A stretch of DNA of 64,000 nucleotides, taken from NCBI GenBank assembly GCA_949752795.1, contig OX457065.1:1426001-1490000 (forward strand), read 5' to 3'. The position numbers were made by a program, and so were the translations under genes. The stretch comes from Hyperoodon ampullatus. Its lineage: Eukaryota > Chordata > Mammalia > Artiodactyla > Ziphiidae. The stretch's first letter is position 1. The number at the start of each line of letters is the position of its first letter. The notes under the pieces were generated by a model. It ran no database searches. It worked only from the letters and a program-made list of their open reading frames with translations, and was not told where the DNA came from. This document shows, one piece after another, positions 1 through 10,379 of this stretch.

Positions 1-1
1 G

Positions 2-66
2 CCTACACCTTAAACTCACACGGGGCCGCATGGCAATTACATCTCAGTGCAACTGGGAAGACAAGG
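2..66 (+). mobile_element. L1 3' end remnant
   Basis: The segment 'tacaccttaaactcacac' followed by a degraded 'atgtcaattatatctcaat'-like stretch resembles the terminal 3' UTR of old mammalian L1s. The same terminus is seen better preserved at 11.58-11.64 kb. The element is cut by the window edge, so its length is unknown. Confidence 0.55.
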
Positions 67-139
67 CCACAGAACTTCCGGTTAGAGACGAGCCTGCCGC
101 CTCCCCCAGCAGCCTCCAACATGCTCTCCCCAGAGAAGT

Positions 140-360
140 CCATCCTGAGTGTCCAGAATATATAAACAGCACATCACAGTAATAGGAAAAGATAAGCAAC
201 CAAAGAGGAAATGGCTGAAGGATATGAGTTCAATGAAGAGGAAATAGATGGGCCAACTGACAGAAGATGCTAGACCTGACCGGCCATCAGGGAAGTGCAA
301 ATTGAATCAACTCGAGATACCATCTTATTCACCCACAGCCGGCGAAACTGGCTGAAGCTG
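140..360 (+). mobile_element. L1 ORF2 fragment (old, decayed)
   Basis: Sense-strand match to the distal part of L1 ORF2: 'gtgtccagaatatataaa', then an 'acagaagag-gaaataga-tgggcca' stretch, then 'agggaagtgcaaattgaatc' and 'gagataccatcttattcacc'. These are the hallmark blocks of the ORF2 C-terminal half in the correct order. Many substitutions and stops make it non-coding. It may belong to the same insertion as the 3' end at the window edge, but the order is not collinear. Confidence 0.8.
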
Positions 361-1790
361 AAGGAAATGGCTACGCGGGAGCCCTGAGAACCACGTGCGC
401 CGGGGCACGGCAGCTCCACTTGTGGGGGAGGGGTGGCAGCAGGCGCGTCCCAGGACGCTGGAGCGGCCGTGCGTTGGTCACCTGCGGAGTGGCTAGGACG
501 GTCCGTGATCCTGCAGTGGAATTTGTGTGCTAACTTGAAAACTGGACCTGGATCTCCACGGATCCACCTGGAAGCATGCTCTAACAGAGGAAGGAAGCCC
601 GTCCTGGCATCTTGTCATTGTTTTAAAAGACAGTTCACAGTATTTCTTGTGTGATGAGAACGGATGGTGGGAGTCTGCCTCGGGGTAGGGGCGCCTCTTT
701 CCCATCCGTCCTGGTCCCCGTGAGCACCTCTGCGCCCTTGCCCGTGGGGGACGGTCTTCTCAGGGCCCCAGTGACCTCCCGCTTTCCTTCAGGGTCCTTC
801 AAGCCGCATCCTGCCAGCCCCCAGGGTCGCAGAGAAAACTGTAGCTGCCGCAGGAGCGAGGGCGGCTGCGTCCGCGTTTCAGCCGACACCCGGGGTGGGG
901 TGTCTTCTGCCCATAGCTGGTCTCGGGTCTCGTCTCGCCACCCCTCACCCCCGCGCGTGGACCCTCCCAGGCTGAAGGGTAGAGGCCTCTGCAGAGCGAC
1001 AGAGGGACCTTCTGCCGACAGAGGGCCCGATGTCAGGGCCATGTGGCCCCAGCGCCCCTACCGTGCTGTGTGTCCTGTCGCCGGGCTGAGCCCCAGCCCT
1101 CCAGCCGGGTGAGGGGGCTGGACACGTGGTCCTGGAGGGCTGGCCTGCAGCTTCACCTTTGTCGGTAGCTTTCCCAGAAGGACCTGGGCTGAGTTCCCCC
1201 ACCAGCCCTGGAGTCGCCCACAGAGAAGCGAGGCTGCAGGGGCAGGGAGGGTGGCCACGCTGCGGCTTCTCTAAGGGGTCCACACCTGGTTCCGGCCCTC
1301 GTGCCCCGAGTTTTCCCACCCCCAGACCCCCGTCCATCTCAGCTGAGCCACCTGCCTGGGTTTGGAGCTCCAGTTCACCCCTCCCTCTCTCCCGCTGTCC
1401 CAGCTTTATCCCATTTCCTAAAACACCTGGAATTACTCTGGGCTCCATTCTCTGCCACCCACAAACTGACCCCTACCCCCTGGCCCCCAGATCAGCCATG
1501 CAGTTTGGGTGGGAGTCTGAGAGTCCAGCCCAGCACGTAACCACCAAGTGCTGCCTCTCAGCCTTTCTGGGGACGGGCTCTGCCAGGCACTCGTGCTTAA
1601 GGCCTGACCCTGTGGGTCAGATCTGAAAGGGACAGGCAGGGTCCCTCTGGTCTGGCCAGGGAGGGTGCCTGGGTCTGGAAACCCCGCCCGCCCCATCTCG
1701 GCCACCCGTCTGCGACATGTGAGACCACTGGGGTCTGGCAAACAGGCCCCCGGCCTAGGCAGCCATCTTGGGCGTGGGAGGCCTGAGCCC
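361..1790. other. GC-rich unique sequence, no gene seen
   Basis: I see nothing recognisable here. The overlapping open frames of 60-170 codons on both strands have low-complexity Pro/Arg/Gly/Ser composition, as expected of GC-rich non-coding DNA. None shows a domain or a convincing exon boundary. Confidence 0.5.
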
Positions 1791-1794
1791 TGTG

Positions 1795-1895
1795 CCTGGA
1801 GCCAGCACTTGGGTTCAAACCCCAGCACGACCTATTGGCTGTGTGACCTTTAGCAACTATCTTTACCTCTCTGAACCTGATAGGACTGCTGTGAG
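1795..1895 (+). mobile_element. MIR SINE fragment
   Basis: Forward MIR core: 'cttgggttcaaaccccagca', 'ggctgtgtgacctttagcaa' and 'cctctctgaacctgatagga'. This matches the MIR order of tRNA-like head, central 'tgtgacctt' core and downstream part. MIRs were active early in mammalian evolution, which fits the divergence. Confidence 0.85.
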
Positions 1896-2039
1896 TGGAA
1901 AGTGCCCCGTGGATATCTGCTTCCTCTAAATGTAACTCTCAAGTTTCCATTTGCCGTGAGTTCTTTTAAGGAAAGGTTCCATGACTTCCAAAAGTTTGGA
2001 AATCCCTGGTGTAATCCCATAGTTTCTTTTTATAAATTC

Positions 2040-2300
2040 TTGCCCTGCTTATTGTTTCAAACATGGATTGCGGAAAGGAAAGGTGAGGAGAGAAATAGCC
2101 CAGAGGATAAAAAATCTGCAGCGTTAGGGCAAACTGGAGGGTGACAGCTCTGAAATGAAGCCACCGGGCTGTTAATTGCATTCTCTTTGCCCCCCGGGCG
2201 TGTGCTCGCTGTTTGGGATCAATGTGAGGGCTGATGAGCAGGATTAGGGAAGGCAGACTGTGATTAGCCATCAGACGGGTGGAAAGGTATCCAGCCGGCT
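2040..2300. promoter_or_regulatory. Candidate conserved non-coding element A
   Basis: The segment matches no repeat I know. It carries 'gggtgacagctctgaaatga' (TGACAG, a MEIS/TGIF-type core), 'gctgttaattgcattctct' (TAATTG homeodomain core), 'gcaggattagggaaggc' (GGATTA, an OTX/PITX-type core) and 'tgtgattagccatcag'. The local composition is balanced, unlike the GC-rich flanks. The regulatory role is inference; conservation was not tested. Confidence 0.25.
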
Positions 2301-2517
2301 GCTGGTGGCTTGTCACTAGACTCAGTTAACTGGTGCAGTTCTGGTGCGTTCTGTCTCTGCTGTCTCTGCTGCCTTGTCCCCTCCCCCTCTGTCTGGGGCC
2401 CCACTTCATTGCACTCAGTGAAGTGTGTGCATGCACACAGGGACTGCTTGGGGCTCCCTGGAGGAATGCAGCTTACGAGGAGTAAACAAAGTTCCATCGT
2501 GGTGGACTGTGGGGACC

Positions 2518-2690
2518 TTATTTACTGAAGACCTACTGTGTGCCATGAATCTTACAGCCGGTGGATACGGAGCAGAGAGCAAATGCTTCCTGGGTCCCAA
2601 ACGGGCAGTCGACACACAGGTGGTAAACATGGCATGATGAGCACAGGTGAGAGGGTGGAGAGTGAGGGGAACCTGTCAGATTAGGCGTCT
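2518..2690 (-). mobile_element. L2 LINE 3' end fragment
   Basis: Reads as the reverse complement of the L2 3' terminus: 'gaagacctactgtgtgccat' leads into a degraded 'ggatac-gcag' stretch and 'cacacaggtggtaaacatgg'. No coding sequence remains. Confidence 0.65.
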
Positions 2691-2711
2691 TGCCGGCCTG
2701 CAGTGTACTTA

Positions 2712-2960
2712 CCAGTAGGCATTGATTAAGCGCCTACAGCGTGTCCGGCCTTGAGCTGGAGAGAACAGGCATGGGCCCTCCCCTCCAGCCCAGCGGGGAG
2801 CAAAGCCCTGGTTCTAGAGGGGTGGAGACTCCCGGACTGGGCATGGGCATTGCTGCAGAGGCCGGAGAGGAAAGGGACGTCCACGTGCGTCATCCAGGGT
2901 GGACAGCGGGGGGATGAGGGTAGTGCTGCCCGGGTAGGGCAGGTGGAGAGGGAGCCCGGG
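2712..2960 (-). mobile_element. Second L2 LINE 3' end fragment
   Basis: A second antisense L2-like terminus starts at 'cattgattaagcgcctacag' and continues through 'gtgtccggccttgagctgga' and a 'gggccctcccctccagc' block, the usual 'ccctgccctcatggagc' position. It lies directly beside the preceding L2 piece, so either two insertions or a local duplication is possible. Confidence 0.6.
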
Positions 2961-3243
2961 GGAGGGGAGGGTATGCTGGGCTTGAACACGTGGAGCTGCA
3001 GGTGAAGAGGGTTCACAGCTGCTGGCTTGGAGCTCAGATTCTGACCCAGACCTGGGGGCTGCGGGCTTCTCATTATGTTCCTTTAGCTCAAGTCTGAGAA
3101 AACTGGGACAGAATCAAGCGATGATTATTGACAAGCAGCGTAAATTCATGGGTTTTTCACATAACTGTACCTGAGGGTTGCATTTCTTTAGGTCTTTCTC
3201 TAAATAGTGACAACCATTCCCGATTTTGACAAAAAAAAAAGCC

Positions 3244-3490
3244 ACACCTCGTGTCAGGCACTTACCTGCATCATCTTTTTTAATCCTTATAATGACAACG
3301 GGCGTACTGTTATTATTATCATCCCCATTGGATAGAGAAGGGCTCTGAGCCTCTGAGAGATGGTGTGACTTGCCCATGTTCCGTCCCTTCGTTAAATAAG
3401 AAGCTATTGTGCAATTTCAGACATGGCTAGTGAAACATGGAGGAAAACAGAGGCCCAGAACTCGGACCCCAGTCGGTCTGGCTGAAAACC
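3244..3490 (-). mobile_element. MIR SINE fragment, antisense
   Basis: Reverse-complement MIR features in order: 'ttaatccttataatgacaac', 'gttattattatcatccccat', 'agggctctgagcctctgaga', 'gtgtgacttgcccatg', then after an interruption 'aggcccagaactcggacccc'. The middle appears interrupted near 3380-3445. Confidence 0.75.
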
Positions 3491-3935
3491 TTCATCTGGT
3501 CTGATCCACGGCTCTGACCCATTTTTTCATAATTAGGCTCCACATTTTTTACAGTAAGAGCTCATGCTGAGCTACGCTTACGGAGTCCTATTTTGCTTCA
3601 CAGTAAGTAAGAATACGTAGAAAACTGTTCCATTAGCAGAGCTAGCGGTCCATGGCACAGGGAACATGGCAGGTGGTCTATTGTGTAATGACACATTGCC
3701 TTCGTCCCCTGCAGGCCGCGGAGGGGTGGCAGACTGTTCCCCTGCTTTGCTGAGCCAGGCAGCGTTCCTAGGGGTTGTGACAGGGTGGCTTGCTCAGGAG
3801 GGGGCCGCGGAGCTGAAATTGGGGTAAAAATGCTAACATGAAGCAGGATCTCAGAATCTCCTACCCCAATACCTAGTGAAACAGATTAAAAATAGTAAAA
3901 ACAAAGGGGGAGAAAACAATTTTTTTTTAACACTC
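3491..3935. other. Unassigned sequence between MIR and SINE
   Basis: Nothing recognised. Moderately AT-rich, with a short T-run at the start of the SINE target site. No supported open frame. Confidence 0.4.
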
Positions 3936-3952
3936 AAAAATTGACGAGTAGT

Positions 3953-4304
3953 GGGCTTCCTTGGTGGTTCAGTGGTTAGGAACCCACCTGCCAATGCAGG
4001 GGACACGGGATTGAGCCCTGGTCTGGGAAGATCCCACATGCCGTGGAGCAACTAAGCCCGTGTGCCACAACTACTGAGCCTGCGCTCTGGAGCCCACAAG
4101 CCACAACTACTGAACCCATGTGACACAAATACTGAGGCCCGTGCACCTAGAGCCCGTGCTCTGCAACAAGAGAAGCCACTTCAGTGAGAAGCCTGCACAC
4201 TGCAACGAGGAATAGCCCCGTTCGCCGCAGCTAGAGAAAGCCTGCGCGCAGCAATGAAGACCCAACACAGTTAAAAATGAATAAATAGAATAAAATAAAA
4301 AGTA
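3953..4304 (+). mobile_element. CHR-family SINE, long form
   Basis: tRNA-derived SINE on the plus strand. The head is 'gggcttccttggtggttcag' followed by 'tgccaatgcaggggacacgg' and 'gatcccacatgccgtggagc'. The body has two imperfect copies of a 22-bp 'cacaactactga' unit, and the tail is 'aaaaatgaataaatagaata'. Near-perfect 17-bp target-site duplications flank it at 3936-3952 and 4305-4321 (one mismatch). The copy is moderately diverged and older than its neighbour at 4383. Confidence 0.95.
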
Positions 4305-4382
4305 AAAAATTGATGAGTAGTAACCTACAAGGAAATAGAAAAACCTTGTGCCATAAAACCACTATTAAAAATAGGCACCATA

Positions 4383-4584
4383 GGGCTTCCCTGGTGGCGC
4401 AGTGGTTGTGAGTCCGCCTGCCGATGCAGGGGACACGGGTTCGTGCCCCGGCCCCGGAGGATCCCACATGCCGTGGAGCGCCTGGGCCCGTGAGCCATGG
4501 CCGCTGAGCCTGCGCGTCAGGAGCCTGTGCTCTGCAATGGGAGAGGCCACAGCAGTGAGAGGCCCGCGTACCGGAAAAAAAAAA
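4383..4584 (+). mobile_element. CHR-family SINE, short cetacean-type form
   Basis: Plus-strand copy starting 'gggcttccctggtggcgcag' and ending 'gaggcccgcgtaccgg' plus an A-tail. Direct repeats 'aggcaccata' at 4373-4382 and 4585-4594 mark the insertion. The short CpG-rich body without the 'cacaactactga' repeats is the form typical of whales and dolphins (established knowledge). Low divergence suggests a fairly recent insertion. Confidence 0.97.
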
Positions 4585-4594
4585 AGGCACCATA

Positions 4595-4955
4595 AAAGAA
4601 ACGTTCAGGTCTGGGGGTGTCCTGCTCTTGCCCTCATGGCAGAGAATTCATGGGGTGAGGAGTATGGTAGGGGTACCCAATGGGGGCGCCCAAGCTTCCC
4701 AGCTGTGCCGGAGCCCGCCGACCCCTGGGGCCACGGCCTGGGCAGACGCTGGCCCTGATCTCAACGTTTACTGGGATCCCAGGAGAGCGAATGGTTCCCA
4801 GGCCTCCCCTGACCAAACAAGGTTCCTACATCCACCCTCACGCCCTCAGGCTATAGAAGAGCAGACAGAGGAAGCAGGCATTGGCATCTGGTTCCTGAGG
4901 CCGCGGCTCCCCCGACCCCTGCCCAGCACCCACCCTGTGTGTATCCCCTGGGCTG
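4595..4955. other. Unique sequence, no gene seen
   Basis: Nothing recognised. Overlapping frames on both strands here have no domain and no supported start or splice context. Confidence 0.4.
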
Positions 4956-5300
4956 CTTTTTGGCTGCAAGGAGCAGAAAACCCAACCAATGTGTCTTGGA
5001 TTAAAGACTTGATTATCCCGCCCAGTGAGAAGTCCGAGGACCCAGAGCCTTCTGTCTTTCTCCTTGTCGTTCTCAGCACAGTCCCTTCAGGCTAATATTC
5101 CTCCTGAGCCTAGTATGGCTGCCAAGATGCCGGGCATCACACAGGCAACCTCACGTCTCAGTGGCCAGAATCGGGCCACCCGCGTCTTCCTAAGCCAGTC
5201 ACTGGCTAGGGGAATGGAGTGACTGTGATTGGCTTAGACTTATTAAGACCCACCCCCGTCCAGGACTTCCTGGAGGAGAGTGGACACCCAGACAGGAACA
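4956..5300. mobile_element. Ancient interspersed repeat, family unassigned
   Basis: The blocks 'gagcagaaaacccaaccaat', 'agtatggctgccaagatgc', 'aagccagtcactggctaggg' and 'gaatggagtgactgtgattg' resemble a common old mammalian repeat containing 'agaaaacccaactcaa ... caatcactgtggccagggg'. I recognise the pattern but cannot name the family with certainty. Confidence 0.45.
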
Positions 5301-7100
5301 CAGCAGAGATGGAAGGGTTGGTTATTTTGGTGAGTGACCGGGCTCACTCCATCCTGGCTAGATCGGCTATCCCAGTACTTTGCTCTAAGTACCCAGAAGA
5401 GTCCTGATTGACCCAGGCATGAGGGAGGGTAAGGGTGCAGTGGAGGAGTCTGGACAGGGTCCATATTTAGAACCACGTTTATTAGGATTCTAACTGAGGA
5501 GTGGACTAGGCAGGCTGGGCGGTGTGCCAGGACCACAGCCTGCCTCCGGGATTCAGAGACAGTGGACAGTTCCCCAGAGCTGGGCTTTGGCCCGCCCATC
5601 CCCTGGCCACGGCAGGTGACCCCCAACCACAGGTGCGGCTCAGAGGTCCCAGAAAGCCATCAACCGCCAGATCCCCACCCTCCGGCCGGGCGTGTCCACT
5701 CCAGGGGTGCCGTTCAGGGAAGGGGGCAGGTGCGGGGGCTGGCCGGCACCCTGGGCGTGGTCCGGGACACCCACCTGCCATCCTTCTCCCTGCAGCACCC
5801 ACGTCCGCCCAGTGTTGGCCCCCCTGGCAAGTCCCCCTTCTGCTTTTCTCTTCGCTCTGATTTCAGACTTTCTCAAATTTGTTTTCTTAGATATTAGTTA
5901 CTTTTAATTCATACCTAAATCTTCTTTTATTTTTCTATTTCCTTCATTTATATTTAGTGTATACCTAACAGGAAACTTCATACCACTTCATAAATCGAAA
6001 AAAGTCTCATTTTCCATAATACGAGTACAAGAGAACACAGTGACGTCCGAATAATGTTATTAAGTCCTCATTCGATACCGCTGCCTGGCAAGACGCTGGG
6101 CCCCAGGCCTACGATCTCAGGTAAAAGAAGGGAGATTAGCAGGTATTGCACAGGTGTTAAAACATCGTAGCACCAAATCAAGTCTTTCTCCTTGAAGCCA
6201 TTAGAAGACTAGAAAGATAATTTGTAGGGAAGTTAACTTCTCACTGCGGAACTTGATGGTGCTGGGTGCTGGGCTCGGGGCTCCCTTCCACGCCATGTCT
6301 CGAGCGCCATCACACTCTGGGGGACCCCAGCGGCGTCAGAGGGAGCTGAGCTCAGCTGATGCGCTGAGGACGGGCAGGTCATGTGGTCTGTTTCCTTCTC
6401 TGACAAAGAGGGTCTGTCTGCGTGCTGGGAGGGTGCAGGGAGCAGCCGCGTGGAAGGCACCAGACCCAGACCCCCCCGCCTTGCACCCCGCCATGGCCAG
6501 GGCAGTGGTGGAGAGAGCCCCCTGCCAGGCTCCCCAGCCCGGCACTTGCTCTGCAGCCACGTGGCAGGAGGCCACCAGGCGGGAGGACAGCCACAGAGGG
6601 TCTGAGTGAGAGCCCCTGAGCAGGTGCGGATGGGCAGTGACTTCATCAGCATCCCCAGGCAGCTCTGGAGACGCCCACGCGTCCTCCCCCTCTTGGGGCC
6701 AGTACGTCAGTGGCCACAGCATATTGGGTGTCTGTGGGCACACAGTCAGCCCCGGGTCAGATGCCGGTGGGCACAGACAATACCCCTACACCCGGAGGTC
6801 AGATCTGGGGGGACTCGCCCAGCCACGGGGGGTCCAGCTAAGCCCAGGGGAGTGTGACACTGTGGTCCGGCAGCCTGGGTCCTGTCCCCACCGGCGGGGC
6901 AGGGGGTGGGGAGGCAGCCCAGCCGGTGCGACCCGACTGGGACCAGAGACGAGAGCGGGGAGGCAGTGGGGGAACCGGGAGGCTGGCAGGGTCCCTGCTG
7001 CGCTCAGCGGCTCCATCCCCACCTCCACCCCAGGTCGGGGCAGCAGGTGGGCACAGGGGGCGTCTGGGGATTCAGTGGACAGCTCCCCACATACACATGG
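5301..7100. other. Unique sequence with an AT-rich interval at 5.87-6.23 kb
   Basis: No gene or named repeat recognised. 5300-5860 and 6240-7090 are GC-rich; 5870-6235 is AT-rich ('ttcatttatatttagtgtat') and could be a heavily decayed transposon. Confidence 0.4.
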
Positions 7101-7101
7101 A

Positions 7102-7118
7102 ACACACACACACACATG

Positions 7119-7151
<33 letters not shown>

Positions 7152-7152
7152 C
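7102..7152 (+). repeat. (CA)n microsatellite
   Basis: A (CA)n tract interrupted once by 'tgcacgcgcg', ending in a pure run of about 13 CA units. Alternating purine/pyrimidine including CGCGCG is prone to Z-DNA and length polymorphism. Confidence 0.97.
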
Positions 7153-7995
7153 CCGTAATGCACATATACATCCTCAGTTTCGATGTCAATGCTTTATTTC
7201 CATGGGTCACAAAGAAGTGGAAAAACGTTGCTCCACACCATTCTCACAGCAGTGTGTGGAAGGTGAGTGAGCCCTGATTTGGGATCCAGACCCGGCCCGG
7301 ATGCTCCCCGGCCGAGGATCCAGGCAGGGCCCCTTTCCCCCCGACTCCACCCATGAAACGGGGTAGACATCCACCCGCCTCCACCCCAGTTCCTGGAGAG
7401 TGAGAAATGGACCCACACGTCCACGAGTGCGATTTCTAAGCAGCTAAGTCCTGGACGAACGCACGACATTAAGACGGTTAACGTCAGGTCCCAGCCCTGA
7501 ACCCATCGGAGCCTCGGTCCAGGCAGCCGAAGCCGGGTTCTTCCACGGCGTCTGCTGAGCCAGAACTTGGTTCCCATGTGCTCCCTCCCCTCCCAGGCCC
7601 TCTGCCGCCAGCTGGAACACGAGATGAAAAACACCATCTGGGCCCCAGTCCCTCGTTTCTGGCCCAGGACGTCTCGAGGCCGGGGATGAATTCCCACCTT
7701 CTTCTGGCTCTCTTCTCCACTGGCAGCCTGTGTTGGCATGGCTCTCCCCCAGCCATGCGCCAGAAGGCCCGGGCTGCTGGACCCCCACGCTGGCCGTCCT
7801 GCGGGAGAGGCTCCTCCCCTCTGCACCCTTCACGGCTGCGCCAGGCCCGCCCTCCACTGGGTTGAGCAGTGCCTCCCTCCCCAAGGGCTGCGTGGACGGA
7901 GGGCCACCCACAGGGCAAAGCAGTGACCTCTGGCCCCAGCCAGCAGCAGCTATAGGTTTTCCCCAGAATTCCCATCCACCAGTTACAAGATGTGG
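7153..7995. other. GC-rich unique sequence, no gene seen
   Basis: Nothing recognised. Long antisense frames between 7194 and 8176 reflect low stop density in GC-rich DNA. Their Gly/Pro/Arg-rich translations show no domain. Confidence 0.45.
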
Positions 7996-8476
7996 TGGCT
8001 GGAGGTGAACCTGGCCCCAACTCTTCATCCTCCCTGTGTCCCTGCCCTTTGCACTGTGGCTTTGAAGCTCTTCCCATCAAGACGTGGGGTCCATTTCCCC
8101 AGTGACCTGGGCTGGCTGGTGACTTGCTGTGCCCACAGAACAGGGTGCAGTTCTGAGGTGGGGACTCAGCCTCCACTCCATCTTTTGGAGCCTGAACTGC
8201 TATGTGAACAAGTTCGGGTAACCTGCTGGAGGACCCAGGAGAGAGGTTCCAGGCATCCTAGGGCAGCCTGCACCCAGCCAACCCTCAACGTGTGAGATCC
8301 CCGCCTAGATCAGCAGAGCTGCCCTTGGAGCCCCACGGCCCCAGATGAAAGAGTAAGCCCACCCGAGATCAGCAGGGCTACCCAGCCAGTCCAGGGACTC
8401 GTGAGAAATGTGTGTTGTTTCAAGCCACTGGGTTATGGCGTGACTTGTTACACAGCAATAGCTAGCTGATACATGC
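7996..8476 (+). mobile_element. Old LTR fragment, ERVL-MaLR-like
   Basis: The 3' portion carries 'cccacccgagatcagcaggg', 'gtgttgtttcaagccactgg', 'gcgtgacttgttacacagca' and 'tagctagctgatacat', the typical 3' end of mammalian MaLR/MLT1-type solo LTRs ('taagccact ... ttgttacagcaatag ... taatacag'). No internal retroviral sequence follows. The upstream boundary is uncertain and the subfamily is not assigned. A similar copy is at 36.44-36.82 kb. Confidence 0.7.
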
Positions 8477-8827
8477 CTTCCTCCCCCAGAGGAACTAGGA
8501 GAGAAGGGTGACAGCGGTGAAGGGGGAGGGGTGATGAGACGCCCCGGCCCTGCTCAGCCCTCCCCGTCTCACACCTTGCTCCCTGTCTCAGCTGCTTGCC
8601 GTTCTGGGTGTCCCCCACCCTCCTCCACAGCCTGCTAGAGAAGCCTCAACATCCTTCTTGCTTCATTGCGTTGAGCAGTTTAGCTCTGTGCTCCCAGCCA
8701 ACCAGGTACCAGCAGGTGCACGTTTACACAAAGCCTCACGTCAGTGATCTGCACACCCCGTTGTTCCCAAAGGATGTCACCACTGGTGACGCTGGCAGTG
8801 ATTTCGGTGGTAGATGGCCACGCATCT
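8477..8827. other. Unassigned sequence upstream of L1
   Basis: Nothing recognised. Mixed-composition unique sequence between an LTR and the 3' end of an inverted L1. Confidence 0.4.
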
Positions 8828-8983
8828 TACTTTTTAAAATTCTATATTTTATTTTATTTTTTCTTTTTACCTTTTGACCTGCTTCACCCATTTCTCCTAC
8901 CCCCACCCCCTGTCTTTGGCAACCACCGATCCGTTCTCTGTATCTATAAGCTTGGGGAGGTTGTTTTGTTTTTCTTTTTCTTT

Positions 8984-9262
8984 TTATGTTCCACATATAA
9001 GTGAGATCCTATGATGTTTGTCTTTCTCTGTCTGGCTTGTTTCGCTTGACATAATGCCCTCAAGGTCCATCCATGTTGTCTCACATGACAGGATTTCATT
9101 CTTTTTTATGTCTGAGTAATATTCTCTTGTATACACGTACCACAATTTCTTTATCCTTTCATTAGGCCGTGGGCACTTAGGTTGTTTCCGTGTCTTGGGT
9201 GTTGTAAGCAATGCTGCAGTGAAGATGGGGGTGCAGATATGTTTTTGAGTTAGTGTTTTCAT
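8984..9262 (-). pseudogene. L1 ORF2p C-terminal fragment
   Basis: The frame encodes the extreme C-terminal region of L1 ORF2p. Recognisable motifs are 'REYYSDIKKNEIL', 'TTWMDLEGIMSSE' and 'QTEKDKHHRISLICGT', corresponding to the usual 'TTWMDLEGIMLSEISQ...MISLICG' end. Upstream coding continuity is lost. No catalytic residue of the endonuclease or reverse transcriptase lies in this piece. Confidence 0.85.
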
Positions 9263-9708
9263 TTTCTTTGGGTAAATACCCAGAAGTGGAATTGCCGGGT
9301 CATATAGTAGTTCTATTTTTAATTATTTGAGGAACTTCCACACTGTTTTCCGTCGTGGCTGCTTCAGTTTACACTCCCGTCAACAGTGGACAAGGGTTGC
9401 CTTTTCTCTACATCCTCACCAACACTTGTTATTTGTTGTCTTTTTTTATAACAGCCATTCTGACAGGTTTCAGGTGATACCTAATTAGGGTTTTCATTTG
9501 CATTTCCCTGATGATTAGTGATGTTGAGCATCTTTTCATGTACCTGTTGGCCATCTGTATGTTTCCTTTGGGAAAAACATCTATTCAGATCCTCTGCCCA
9601 GTTTTTAATCAGGTCGTTTGGTTTTTTGCTATTGAGTTGTATGAGGTCTTTATATTGCTTGGATGTTAGCCCCTTATTAGATATCTGATTTGCAAATATT
9701 TTCTCCCA

Positions 9709-10053
9709 TTAGGTAGGTGGTCTTTTCATTTTGTTGATGGTTTCCTTTGCTGTACAGAAGCTTTTTAGTTTGATGCAGTCCCACTTGTTTGTTTCTGCTT
9801 TTGTTGCCTTCACTGCTGTTAGTGTCAGATTCAAAAGATCATCACCAAGACCGATGTCAAGGGGCTTCCTGCTTATCTTCTCTTCTAGGAGTCGTATGGT
9901 TTCAGGTCTTACATTCAGGCCTTTAATCCATTTTGAGTTAGTTTCTGGGTGTGGTGTAACGTAGGGGTTGAGTCTCATTCTCTTGCATGTGACTGTCCAG
10001 TTTTCCAAGCACCATTTACTGAAGAGACTGGCCTTTCCCTTTTGGACAAGCAT
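9709..10053 (-). pseudogene. L1 ORF2p fragment downstream of the RT domain
   Basis: This 114-codon frame contains 'FSKWCLENWTVTCKRM', 'NSKWIKGLNVRPETI' and 'WDCIKLKSFCTAKETIN', which match the conserved segment between the reverse-transcriptase domain and the C terminus of L1 ORF2p. It is separated from the other ORF2 piece of the same element by frame-breaking changes, so it is a fossil. Its apparent start methionine is internal to the original protein. Confidence 0.88.
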
Positions 10054-10065
10054 TTTAAATTCGAA

Positions 10066-10379
10066 TAGTTTGATCTCCTATTGTGAAACTCTAGTGTATT
10101 TATTTTTAGATATATTTAACTAAGCTATATCTAGCTCAAGCAATGTATGATGTAATGTTCCCATTTAAAATAAATTTCAGTGCATCTGGATGGGAAACTG
10201 GGACTCTTAATAGACGTGTCCAGACCCGATAGACGCTGCTCCCTGAAGGTGATTCACAGAGAAGGTGGCTCAAAACTAGGGTCAGAGTCAAGTTTGCAAG
10301 GGCAAAATCAATCAATCAATGAAGATTAAAGAAAAAAGTTTGCAGGGGCGAGAGTGGAGAAAGACGGTTTCTGAAGAGG
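10066..10379. other. Unassigned sequence
   Basis: An AT-rich part (10.07-10.17 kb) and a mixed part with a short (AATC)n at 10306-10320. No gene or named repeat recognised. Confidence 0.4.

Larger units (their letters stand above)
8828..10065 (-). mobile_element. L1 LINE, antisense, 5'-truncated
   Basis: Reverse-complement L1 covering the 3' UTR and about the last third of ORF2. Diagnostic blocks from 3' to 5' of the element include 'ccacatataagtgagatcct', 'caaggtccatccatgttgtc', 'ggtaaatacccagaagtgga', 'tttgcatttccctgatgatt', 'ttgttgatggtttcctttgc' and 'ttaatccattttgagttagt'. Divergence indicates a middle-aged element (L1MA-like). ORF2 is broken by stops and frameshifts. Confidence 0.95.

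Noticed and set aside
3953..4584. Possible tRNA genes in the SINE heads
   Set aside because: The tRNA-like heads belong to CHR SINEs with A-tails and target duplications; they are not standalone tRNA genes.
6910..7270. Histidine/threonine-rich peptide repeats in frames across the CA tract
   Set aside because: They are translations of the (CA)n microsatellite.
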